DNA from: Acidimicrobiia bacterium
GTDB lineage: Bacteria; Actinomycetota; Acidimicrobiia; Acidimicrobiales; UBA8592
Direction: 5' to 3'
Assembly: GCA_030431575.1 (NCBI GenBank)
Contig: JAUIIS010000005.1
Coordinates: 1 to 49,349 of the forward strand
DNA length: 49,349 nt
Of this stretch, positions 24,417 to 32,890 are shown piece after piece (position 1 is the stretch's first letter; each line of letters begins with the position of its first letter). The notes beneath the pieces were generated by a model, which saw only the letters and a program-made list of their open reading frames with translations, ran no database searches and was not told the origin of the DNA. Made by a program: the position numbers and the translations under genes.

Positions 24417-26612
24417 CTACTTCAAGGTGGCGAGAAGGTCCGAGAAGTCGTCGGTCCAGGTGCGGCCGTGGGCTGGGGCGGGGTCCCAGGGGCCGTCGAA
24501 GGTGAAGGTCGAGTCTTTGGCGGTGATGGCCACCCACCGGGTCGATGAGGCACCGGTTTCGCGGTCTGCTGCGGCGGGGTCGAAGTGCCAGAGGTAGGCG
24601 TTGGCGCCGAGGTCTTTGCTGATCTGGCCTAGCACGGGGGCGAGGTCGAAGTGGCGGTTGGAGATGTGAATCATGATCGCGCCGCTGCCTACGTGGTCGA
24701 GGTACGAGGCCACGGCTTCTTTGGTAAGCAGGTGCACGGGGATGGAGTCGGAGCTGAAGGCGTCGACGACAAGCAGGTCGTAGGTGTCCTCGCTGGCTTC
24801 GACGAGGAGACGCCCGTCACCGATTTCGATGGCGACGTCAGCTTCGGCCCGGGCTAGGTGGCCAAACCACTCCTCGTTGTTGGCTATATCTGCCACCACG
24901 GGGTCGATTTCGAAGAAGGTCACCTGGTCGCCAGTTCTGCCGTAGGCGGCGATTTCGCCGACGCCGAGGCCCACGACGCCGGCGTGCCAGCTGGCGTCGG
25001 CGTCCATCTGGTCAAACGCGGAGCCCAGCGGCCCGGCCGGGTGGTAGTACGAGGTGGCGTGGCCGGGGGAGTCGTTGAGGTCTCGGCCGTGGATGGTGGT
25101 ACCCATCACCAGTTCGGTGCGGTCGGGATAGGTCAGCACTTCGTAGGTGCCAAAGAACGACCGGTCTCTGAAGATGGCGTTGGTGGGCCCTACGGCCACC
25201 AGCACGATGAGCGTGGCCGCCGCGATGGGGGCCATGACTTTGGGGTGGCCGACGGCGAGGTAGCCAAGGGCTGCGGCAAGGCCGAGGGCGGCGGCGGTGA
25301 GTTGGTGTTCGCCTTGGCTTTGGGTCCATGCTCCTGCGGCCAGGAGCGACACGATGGTGATGCCCAACACGATTGCGACGCCGCGGCCTCTGGTGGGCAG
25401 GGCCCGCACGGGGAGTGCGAGGGCGATGGCGGCCACGATGGCGAGGGGGTATTCCCAGACTCGGTCAAAGAGCAGTGGGGCGGCCAGAGCCACGGTGGCG
25501 CCACCGAGGGCTCCGCCGACCGAGAGCCAGGCGTAGAACTCGGTGAGGTGGTTGACGTCGGGACGGTCTTTGGCGAGGCGCAGGTGGCTGAGCAGCGCGG
25601 CGAGGAAGAACCACAGGCAATGCAGGGCCACGGTGGGCACCAGTGGAAGTCCGAGGAACGAGAGCGGTAGCGCGACTGCAAGCAACAGCACGGCCATGTT
25701 GACCGGTGCCAGCCAGCGTTCCGAGCCGGGTTGGAACGCGACCACGAAGGTAAGGAGGTAGAGCGTGAGGGGCACGGCCCACAGCAGCGGGAACGACGCC
25801 ACGTCGGTGGCGAGGTGACGGGTAACACCCAACAGGAGTGCCGAGGGGACGGCACCAAAGGTCACCCAGCGGGCTCGTCGTGCCCAGGCCATGGTTGATG
25901 CGGCGGCTTGTCCTGCGGTGGCTGAACTGGCTGCTCGTAGCGCAGAGGTGGTTGCGCTTGGGGCGTGCACGAAGAAGGCGCAGGCGGCGGTGAGGCCTAG
26001 GAGGGTGGCGTAGCCCACGGTGAAGAGGGTGGTTTGTGCACCGAGGCCCAAGCGGGGTTCGATGATGAGCGGGTAGCCAAGCAGCGCGCCGATGGACCCT
26101 ACGTTGCCTGCGGCGTAGAGGAAGTAGGGGTCTTGTGCGTGGGGATGTCCGGTTTCGCTAAACCAGCGTTGCAAGGTGGGGCTGGCGGTGGAGAGGGCAA
26201 AGAATGGCAAGCCAACCATGACGCCTAACACCCATAGCGTGTCCAGGATGGGCCGGTCGGCATCTAGCGACCATCCGCCAGGGACGGCTAGTGGCAGCAC
26301 CAGCAGCGGCAGTGCCAACAGCACCAGGTGCAGTCCTCTGTGGCGGCTGACGCCGAGCTTCGATGTGGTGAAGTGTGCCCAAAGGTAGCCGCCTAGCAGC
26401 GTGACCTGGAAGAACACCATTGCGGTGCTCCACAGGCTCGCGCTTCCGCCAGCGGCGGGCAGAAGAAGCCGAGCCACCATGGGCTGCACCAAGAAAAGCA
26501 GCGCCGAGCCCACAAAGCTTGTGAGCGTGAACGCAAGGAGCGCCACGCGGTGGCGTGAGACGGTGCCCACCGCTACCTGCGGGAGGGCCACGTCCCTGAT
26601 GGCTCCAGACAT
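24417..26612 (-). CDS. Membrane-fused spermidine-synthase-like protein
   Basis: A 731-residue fusion. About 500 N-terminal residues form 12 or more membrane helices starting FTLTSFVGSALLFLVQPMVARLLLP, the standard opening of 'fused spermidine synthase' proteins. The C-terminal ~220 residues are a Rossmann methyltransferase/aminopropyltransferase fold with GLGVGEIAAYG (AdoMet-type glycine loop), FFEIDPVV and LLVVDAFSSDSIPVHLLTKEA. The catalytic Asp region differs from true SpeE, so real spermidine synthesis is doubtful. It may be co-transcribed with the acyl-CoA dehydrogenase upstream (83 bp) and MFS downstream (52 bp). Confidence 0.87.
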   Translation of the reverse strand: MSGAIRDVALPQVAVGTVSRHRVALLAFTLTSFVGSALLFLVQPMVARLLLPAAGGSASLWSTAMVFFQVTLLGGYLWAHFTTSKLGVSRHRGLHLVLLALPLLVLPLAVPGGWSLDADRPILDTLWVLGVMVGLPFFALSTASPTLQRWFSETGHPHAQDPYFLYAAGNVGSIGALLGYPLIIEPRLGLGAQTTLFTVGYATLLGLTAACAFFVHAPSATTSALRAASSATAGQAAASTMAWARRARWVTFGAVPSALLLGVTRHLATDVASFPLLWAVPLTLYLLTFVVAFQPGSERWLAPVNMAVLLLAVALPLSFLGLPLVPTVALHCLWFFLAALLSHLRLAKDRPDVNHLTEFYAWLSVGGALGGATVALAAPLLFDRVWEYPLAIVAAIALALPVRALPTRGRGVAIVLGITIVSLLAAGAWTQSQGEHQLTAAALGLAAALGYLAVGHPKVMAPIAAATLIVLVAVGPTNAIFRDRSFFGTYEVLTYPDRTELVMGTTIHGRDLNDSPGHATSYYHPAGPLGSAFDQMDADASWHAGVVGLGVGEIAAYGRTGDQVTFFEIDPVVADIANNEEWFGHLARAEADVAIEIGDGRLLVEASEDTYDLLVVDAFSSDSIPVHLLTKEAVASYLDHVGSGAIMIHISNRHFDLAPVLGQISKDLGANAYLWHFDPAAADRETGASSTRWVAITAKDSTFTFDGPWDPAPAHGRTWTDDFSDLLATLK

Positions 26613-26695
26613 GCCCTAGCAATCGGCTCGTTCGGTCGAGAGCTGAGGGCTGGCCGCTTCGGGAATTGCGGCAGGCACCTGGCTTGCTACAGGCG

Positions 26696-28489
26696 TCAGC
26701 GCAGTGCGCTGCTTGGTATCGCGTAGAGATCGTCGGCGCCAGCCATGATGGCGGGGAGCAGGCCGTGGATTTGGGGCAGGATTTGGTTGGCGTAGAACTG
26801 CGCGGTGGCCACTTTGGCGTCGAGGAATTCGTCGCTGAATTCGCCGCTGCCTTTGAGCCCAACTGCCGCTACTGCAGACTTGCCGAGGAGCCAGCCGCCC
26901 ACAATGGTGCCGAAGAGGCGTAGGTAGGGCGATGCGCCAGCCAGGCCATCGTTGGTGGCGCCGCCACCCTTTTCGAGGAGCCAACGGCTTGCTGAGGTGA
27001 GGTCGGTGGCCGAGTACTCGATGCGGTCGGCCAGTTCGGTGAGGCCCAGGTCTTTGAGTTCGGCAACGGTTTGGGCCATTTCGCCGATGAGTTCTTTCAC
27101 CACGTCGCCGCCACGCATAGGGAGCTTGCGGCCAACGAGGTCGATGGCTTGGATGCCGTTGGTGCCTTCGTAGATGCCGCCGATGCGCATGTCTCGGAGG
27201 TGTTGGGCGGCGCCGGTTTCCTCGATGTAGCCCATGCCGCCGTGGACTTGCACGCCAATGGAAGTGATCTCGTTGCCGAGGTCGGTGCACCAGCCCTTGG
27301 ACAACGGCGTGAGGAGGTCGGCCATTTCTTGGCCTGCCTGGCGGCCGTCGGCGTCGGGGTGATGATGGGCAATATCGACGGCTTGGGCGTTGAGGTAGAT
27401 GAGGCAACGCATGGCTTCGATGTAGGCCTTCATGGTCATGAGCATGCGGCGCACATCGGGGTGTTCGATGATGGCCGCTGATTCGCCTTTGGGCGTGTCG
27501 GGCGTTGCTCCCTGCACGCGTTCTTGGGCGTACTCGAGTGCTTGTTGGTAGGCACGGTCGCCGACGGCGACACCTTCGAGGCCAACGGCGAGGCGGGCCT
27601 GGTTCATCATGGTGAACATGGCGCGCATGCCACGGTTTTCTTCGCCGATGAGGTAGCCAACAGCGCCGTCGTTGTCGCCGAATTGGAGCACGCAGGTGGG
27701 CGAGCCGTGGATGCCCATCTTGTGTTCGATGGATACACAGCTCACGTCGTTGCGCTCGCCGATGTTGCCAGCGTCGTCAACCAAGAACTTGGGGACGATG
27801 AACAGCGAAATGCCCCGGGTCCCGGGGGGTGCGCCGGGGGTGCGGGCTAAGACGAGGTGCACGATGTTGTCGGTCATGTCGTGTTCGCCGTAAGTGATGA
27901 AGATCTTCTGGCCGCTGATGCGGTAGGTGCCGTCGTCTTGAGGGATGGCTTTGGAGGTCAGCGCACCAACGTCGGAGCCCGCCTGGGGTTCGGTGAGGTT
28001 CATGGTGCCGGTCCACTCGCCGCTGATGAGCTTGGGGAGCCACTTGAGTCGCTGTTCTTCTGAGCCGTGGGCAGCTAGCGCATGGATAGCCCCTTGGGTA
28101 AGCAGCGGGTTGAGCGACAGCGCCATGTTGGCGGCGGTCAGCATTTCGGTGATGGCGATGCCGATAACCCAGGGGAATCCGCCGCCGCCATATTCGGGGT
28201 CGAAGGACATGCCGCCCCAGCCCGCTTCGACGTACTGGTTGTACGCCTCTTTGAAGCCGTCAGGTGTGGTCACCGATCCGTCGTCGTTGCGGACCGAGCC
28301 TTGGGTGTCGCCGGTTCGGTTGGTGGGCGACACCACTTCGGTGAAGAAGCGGGCGCCTTCGTTGAGCAGGTCGGGGATGGCTTCGAGCCCCACGTCGGCG
28401 AAGGCCGGAAGCTTGGCTAGATCTTGGACACCCACCACGTGTTGAAGGGCAAAGAGCATGTCTTCGGTTGGGGCTTGGTACTCGTTCAC
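26696..28489 (-). CDS. Acyl-CoA dehydrogenase, long (~600 aa) type
   Basis: An FAD-dependent dehydrogenase making 2-enoyl-CoA. The 597 residues show the extra N-terminal helical region of the long ACAD subfamily, then GWGGMSFDPEYGGGGFP, the FAD/substrate signature MNLTEPQAGSDVGAL, the second signature region QVHGGMGYIEETGAAQHLRD, and EGTNGIQAIDLVGRK near the active-site Glu. The architecture matches DmdC (3-methylthiopropanoyl-CoA dehydrogenase) and related FadE enzymes; sequence alone does not pick the substrate. It is divergent from the 2-oxoacid oxidoreductase gene, with a 270-bp gap in which no gene is seen. Confidence 0.92.
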   Translation of the reverse strand: MNEYQAPTEDMLFALQHVVGVQDLAKLPAFADVGLEAIPDLLNEGARFFTEVVSPTNRTGDTQGSVRNDDGSVTTPDGFKEAYNQYVEAGWGGMSFDPEYGGGGFPWVIGIAITEMLTAANMALSLNPLLTQGAIHALAAHGSEEQRLKWLPKLISGEWTGTMNLTEPQAGSDVGALTSKAIPQDDGTYRISGQKIFITYGEHDMTDNIVHLVLARTPGAPPGTRGISLFIVPKFLVDDAGNIGERNDVSCVSIEHKMGIHGSPTCVLQFGDNDGAVGYLIGEENRGMRAMFTMMNQARLAVGLEGVAVGDRAYQQALEYAQERVQGATPDTPKGESAAIIEHPDVRRMLMTMKAYIEAMRCLIYLNAQAVDIAHHHPDADGRQAGQEMADLLTPLSKGWCTDLGNEITSIGVQVHGGMGYIEETGAAQHLRDMRIGGIYEGTNGIQAIDLVGRKLPMRGGDVVKELIGEMAQTVAELKDLGLTELADRIEYSATDLTSASRWLLEKGGGATNDGLAGASPYLRLFGTIVGGWLLGKSAVAAVGLKGSGEFSDEFLDAKVATAQFYANQILPQIHGLLPAIMAGADDLYAIPSSALR

Positions 28490-28759
28490 CGGCGTGGTCC
28501 TTTGATGGGGCGAGTGGCTGGAATCCTGAGGTAATCCTAGGACGTCAAACTAAATCCCATTGTATCGGTGACGACGAGTTGCGGCTGCGGGGTTGCTTGT
28601 CCCATCGCTGCACCTCTTGTCGGTCAGGCGATGCACCGTTGCTTGGATTGCACAAGCGCTGCCATTGGGCATCGTCGCGAAACCACGGCTTTGGTGGGCG
28701 TGCGATACTTGGAGGGAGACGTCTGGCGCTAGCAGCGGCATCAACAGTGAGGTCAACTA

Positions 28760-31700
28760 ATGAGCACGACCGACACCTATCAGCTCAACGACCGGTATCT
28801 GGCTGACGCCGGCACGGTGTTCCTGACCGGCATTCAGGCGCTGGCTCGGCTGCCCATCGAGCAGTTACGCGCCGACAGGCGCAACGGGTGGAACACGGCG
28901 GCGTTTGTGTCGGGCTACCCCGGCTCCCCGCTAGGGGGCTATGACGGTGCTATCGCCGGCGCGGCGCGCTTGGCGGCCGACCTACCAATCATTGCCAAGC
29001 CAGGCATGAACGAAGAGCTAGCGGCCAGCGCCGTTATGGGTTCGCAACTGGCTGTGTTGCAACCCGACTGCCGCTACGACGGCGTGGTGGGTGTCTGGTA
29101 TGGCAAGGCCCCCGGCGTCGAACGGGCGGCTGATGCGTTGCGCCACGCAGTGTTCGCTGGGACGTCCACGCGTGGGGGAGCGGTGTGCCTGGTGGGCGAT
29201 GACCCCAACGCGAAGAGCTCCACCGTGCCTTCATCGTCGGCAGGATTGTTGTCGGGCATGCACATGCCGCTGCTGTATCCGGGAGACCCGGCCGAAGCGC
29301 TCGACCTTGGCCGCCACGCTATTGCGATGTCGCGCACCACCGGCTTGTGGTCGGCGCTCAAGATTGTGGCAGACGTTGCTGACGCCACCGCCACCGTGCA
29401 GCTGGACCCAGATCGGGTCACGCCCGTGATTCCGCTCGTCGACGGCGAGCGCTACCGGCACAGCCCCGACGGCAGGCTACTGACCCCGCATACGCTGGAG
29501 CTCGAGCAAGAGATCGTCGAGGTGCGCTACGAGCTTGCTCGCGAATACGCGGTGGCCAACAAGCTCAACCACGTGACGGTCAGTACTCCCGATGCATGGA
29601 TTGGCATTGTGGCGTCTGGCATCACCTATCGGGAGGTTCGAGAAGCGTTGTCTCGGCTGGGCCTCACCACCGACGACGAGATCGCTCGAGTAGGGATTCG
29701 GCTGCTCAAGATGGGTATGCCGTTGCCGTTCCGTGCCGCCACCATTCACAGCTTCGCCGAAGGCCTCAAGGAGGTCTTTGTCATCGAAGAGAAGCAGCCG
29801 AACATCGAGTCGCTCATAAAGGACGCGCTCTACCCGCTGGCGGATCGGCCACTCATTGTGGGCAAAGCCGATCATCGGGGCGACCCGCTGCTGCCTGCGT
29901 GGGGTGCGCTTGACGCCGACAAGATCATGCCCATCTTGCACCAGCGCCTCACCCGCAAGGTCGACCCGGCCCGCCTAAAGCCGCTGCCCCCAAAACGCCG
30001 GCCGCTTATTCCCCTCACAGTCAATCGCACGCCGTTCTACTGCTCGGGTTGCCCTCACAACCGCAGCACAGAAGCCCCCGACGGATCGCTCATCGGCGCT
30101 GGCATCGGCTGTCACACTATGACGCTGCTCATGGACCCCGAACGCGTTGGCGACATTGCTTGCGTGACCGCCATGGGCGGCGAAGGCATGCCATGGGTGG
30201 GTATGTCGGACTTTGTGGACCGCGAGCATTTCATTCAGAACCTGGGCGACGGCACGTACTTCCATTCGGGCCAGTTGGCTATCCAAGCAGCCATCGCGGC
30301 TGGCGTGAACATCACCTACAAGCTGCTCTACAACGGCACCGTGGCCATGACCGGGGGCCAAGACCCTGCCGGGCAGCTCAGCGTGGCCGAGGTGACCTCC
30401 AACTTGTTGACCCAGGGCGTGGCCCGAGTGTTGGTTACCACTAACGACGTCGACTCCTACCACGACATCGAGCTACCAAGCGGCGTCGACGTGTGGGACC
30501 GCATGCGACTCGACGAGGCCCAAGCAGTGCTCGCCGAGACCTCAGGGGTCACCGTCCTCATCCACGACCAAGGCTGCGCTGCCGAGCTGCGCCGAGATCG
30601 CAAACGGGGTCTGCTACCTACACCCACGCAACGGGTGGTCATCAACCCCAGGATCTGCGAAGGCTGCGGCGACTGCGGCCAAGTCAGCAACTGCTTGTCA
30701 GTGCAGCCGTTGGAAACCGAGTTTGGGCGCAAGACCACTATCGATCAGACCACCTGCAACTACGACTACTCGTGTCTTGAGGGCGACTGCCCGTCGTTCA
30801 TGACTGTTGACACCGAACCCGCAACCAAACTGGGGAAATGGCTCGCTAAGCGCAAGGGTTCAGACAGCGGCGACGCCCCTGCTGGCGTTTCCGGCGGTAT
30901 CGCATCGCCACCCGAGGTTCCCGACCCACAAGTAGTCGTGCCAACGGACGACTTTGCGTTGCGCATCACCGGCATTGGCGGCACCGGCGTGGTCACGGTG
31001 GCCCAGGTCCTCGGTACAGCCGCCATGTTGGATGGCTACCACGTGCGGGGGCTTGACCAGATTGGCCTTTCGCAGAAGGCGGGTCCGGTTGTTAGCGACG
31101 TGCGCCTGACAAGAGCCCAACCCACCGCAACCAACCGGCTTGGCGAAGCACAAGCCGACCTGTTGTTGGCGTTCGACCAGTTGGTCGCAGCGTCAGAGAT
31201 CGGCCTGCTCACCGCCGACCCCGCGCGCACAACGGTGGTTGGCTCGACCACGCTAACGCCCACCGGCGCCATGATCACCAACCCGTCGCTAGCGCCCCCA
31301 TCGCCAGACGAACTGGCCGAACGCATCGGCGAACGCACCCGTACCGACCAGCATTATTGGGTCGACGCCCACGGCGCCACCAACGACCTCTTCGGCTCAA
31401 CCACCGCCGCAAACCTGTTCGTCATTGGCATGGCGGTCCAAGCTGGGTGCTTGCCCATTGCCCCCACCATGGTCGAGGAGGCCATCGGTCTCAACGGTGT
31501 GGCGGTGGAAGCCAACGTTGCCGCATTCCGCTGGGGCCGCGCCCAAGTGGCCGACCCAACCAGCGTGGCCGCCGCCAGAGCCGCCAATGCTGTGGCTGCG
31601 GACCGCCCAACACCCAAGGTGCCGCCAGCGGTTGAGGCCAGGCTCGCAGCGCTACAGCTGAGCGAATCTCAAACCGATCACCTGCGCCTCCTGGCCACCG

Positions 31701-32287
31701 AACTCGAGGCTTGGGGCGACAGAACCGATGTCGCACAATGGCTCGATGTGGTCGAACGGACACGCTCCGCGGAGATGGACCTCACCACCGAAACCGCACT
31801 GACCGCAGCAGTGGCCGCTGGCCTGTTCAAGCTGGCCGCCTACAAAGACGAGTACGAAGTGGCTCGCCTTATGCTGGACCAGCAAGGCCTGGCCGAAGCA
31901 AGCGCCATCGCCGCCGAAACCGGCGGCTCGGTCACCTACCGCCTGCACCCGCCCATGCTCCGTGCCCTGGGCATGGATTCCAAGATCCGCATCGGCACCT
32001 GGGCCAAACCCGCTATTGCCGCTCTCGCCAAAGGCAAGAAGCTACGAGGCACCCCCGCCGACCCATTCGGCCGCGCCGAAGTCCGCAAGGTCGAGCGCCA
32101 ACTCCCGGGCGAATACACCGACGCCATCGACCGCGTACTCCGTCAGCTATCGGCCACCAACTACGACCAAGCAGTTGCCATCGCCGAACTCTCAGAACTC
32201 GTCCGCGGCTACGAAGACATCAAACTCGCCAACGTCGCCACCTTTCGCGAAGCCCTAGCGACCGCAGTGACCGGCCTGACTGGCTAA
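28760..32287 (+). CDS. Indolepyruvate ferredoxin oxidoreductase, fused subunits
   Basis: Oxidatively decarboxylates aryl- or branched-chain 2-oxoacids to acyl-CoA, passing electrons to ferredoxin. The 1175-residue single chain has an N-terminal pyrimidine-binding domain (SGYPGSPLGGYDGAI). A TPP domain follows (FYCSGCPHNRST ... GDGTYFHSG), then a Cys-rich Fe-S region (CEGCGDCGQVSNC and CNYDYSCLEGDCPSF), and the gamma domain (ITGIGGTGVVTVAQVLGTAA). The C-terminal extension is typical of the long fused family. A GAGG Shine-Dalgarno lies upstream (TGAGGTCAACTAATG). It likely supports aromatic or branched amino-acid breakdown. Confidence 0.94.
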   Translation: MSTTDTYQLNDRYLADAGTVFLTGIQALARLPIEQLRADRRNGWNTAAFVSGYPGSPLGGYDGAIAGAARLAADLPIIAKPGMNEELAASAVMGSQLAVLQPDCRYDGVVGVWYGKAPGVERAADALRHAVFAGTSTRGGAVCLVGDDPNAKSSTVPSSSAGLLSGMHMPLLYPGDPAEALDLGRHAIAMSRTTGLWSALKIVADVADATATVQLDPDRVTPVIPLVDGERYRHSPDGRLLTPHTLELEQEIVEVRYELAREYAVANKLNHVTVSTPDAWIGIVASGITYREVREALSRLGLTTDDEIARVGIRLLKMGMPLPFRAATIHSFAEGLKEVFVIEEKQPNIESLIKDALYPLADRPLIVGKADHRGDPLLPAWGALDADKIMPILHQRLTRKVDPARLKPLPPKRRPLIPLTVNRTPFYCSGCPHNRSTEAPDGSLIGAGIGCHTMTLLMDPERVGDIACVTAMGGEGMPWVGMSDFVDREHFIQNLGDGTYFHSGQLAIQAAIAAGVNITYKLLYNGTVAMTGGQDPAGQLSVAEVTSNLLTQGVARVLVTTNDVDSYHDIELPSGVDVWDRMRLDEAQAVLAETSGVTVLIHDQGCAAELRRDRKRGLLPTPTQRVVINPRICEGCGDCGQVSNCLSVQPLETEFGRKTTIDQTTCNYDYSCLEGDCPSFMTVDTEPATKLGKWLAKRKGSDSGDAPAGVSGGIASPPEVPDPQVVVPTDDFALRITGIGGTGVVTVAQVLGTAAMLDGYHVRGLDQIGLSQKAGPVVSDVRLTRAQPTATNRLGEAQADLLLAFDQLVAASEIGLLTADPARTTVVGSTTLTPTGAMITNPSLAPPSPDELAERIGERTRTDQHYWVDAHGATNDLFGSTTAANLFVIGMAVQAGCLPIAPTMVEEAIGLNGVAVEANVAAFRWGRAQVADPTSVAAARAANAVAADRPTPKVPPAVEARLAALQLSESQTDHLRLLATELEAWGDRTDVAQWLDVVERTRSAEMDLTTETALTAAVAAGLFKLAAYKDEYEVARLMLDQQGLAEASAIAAETGGSVTYRLHPPMLRALGMDSKIRIGTWAKPAIAALAKGKKLRGTPADPFGRAEVRKVERQLPGEYTDAIDRVLRQLSATNYDQAVAIAELSELVRGYEDIKLANVATFREALATAVTGLTG

Positions 32288-32335
32288 CTGGCCGTCTCAT
32301 CCAGATGTCGTTCGGCCGGCACTAGCCTTCGATCT

Positions 32336-32791
32336 TCAAGCCTTCAGCAGGTCTGCGGTCATCTCGAGGTGGCCGAGGTGTTGGGCGAGCTCTTCATAGG
32401 CATGGATCAGTGCTGCGCCGACGGTCCATTCGCCATCGAGCGGGGTTTGCGTTCGTGTAGGCTCAACCAGGCCCGTTGCTTGGGTCATCGCGGTCCGGTT
32501 CGCGTGCAGCATGACCTTTGTGGCAGTGGCCATCGTCTGCAGTTCTTGGTGTGAACCCGTGGCGCCGAACTCGGCGTCTCGGTTGCGCGCGCTGGGTTGG
32601 TGGCAGACCATGTGATCTACCCACCAGGTACAGGCGCCAAGCGCGTGAGCCATCAACTGAAACGGGCTAGAGGCCCCATCCCAAGGGGGCGCCTCGTTCA
32701 GTTGATCCGGCGTCAATGCATCGACACAGTCGAGCATCCCGTCGATGGTTCGCTCACAAAACAGCACGAAGTCCTCAACCGAAATGACCAT
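32336..32791 (-). CDS. DinB/DUF664-like four-helix protein
   Basis: A 151-residue DinB-superfamily protein. Family members are metal-binding four-helix bundles, several being thiol (mycothiol/bacillithiol) S-transferases. Putative metal-ligand histidines occur in LMAHALGACTWWVDHMV and in the C-terminal helix HAYEELAQHLGHLEMTADLL, where HxxxH spacing is kept. Cytoplasmic. It is divergent from the ABC exporter pair, with a 9-bp-arm inverted repeat between them. The substrate is unknown. Confidence 0.8.
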   Translation of the reverse strand: MVISVEDFVLFCERTIDGMLDCVDALTPDQLNEAPPWDGASSPFQLMAHALGACTWWVDHMVCHQPSARNRDAEFGATGSHQELQTMATATKVMLHANRTAMTQATGLVEPTRTQTPLDGEWTVGAALIHAYEELAQHLGHLEMTADLLKA

Positions 32792-32801
32792 GACGCGACT
32801 G

Positions 32802-32844
32802 TAGCCAGCGTCGGAACCAGCCGGCGTCGGGCTAGCGCTGGCTA
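32802..32844. promoter_or_regulatory. Inverted repeat in the DinB-like / ABC exporter divergent region
   Basis: TAGCCAGCG (32802-32810) and CGCTGGCTA (32836-32844) are perfect 9-bp arms separated by 25 bp. They lie in the 99-bp region between two divergent starts, just where an operator controlling both would sit. A DNA loop or cruciform are alternatives. No cognate regulator is adjacent. Confidence 0.35.
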
Positions 32845-32890
32845 TATCTGAGCGAACGGGGACTGCTGGCCGCTAAGTTCGGGGACATCC

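Noticed and set aside
24417-26612. Polyamine biosynthesis gene speE
   Set aside because: The C-terminal domain is only SpeE-like and the catalytic Asp region differs; no speD or other polyamine gene is nearby.
28490-28759. RNA gene or extra small ORF in the 270-bp gap
   Set aside because: No tRNA-like cloverleaf, no convincing ORF with a Shine-Dalgarno; only weak -10-like hexamers (for example TAGGAT on the minus strand).
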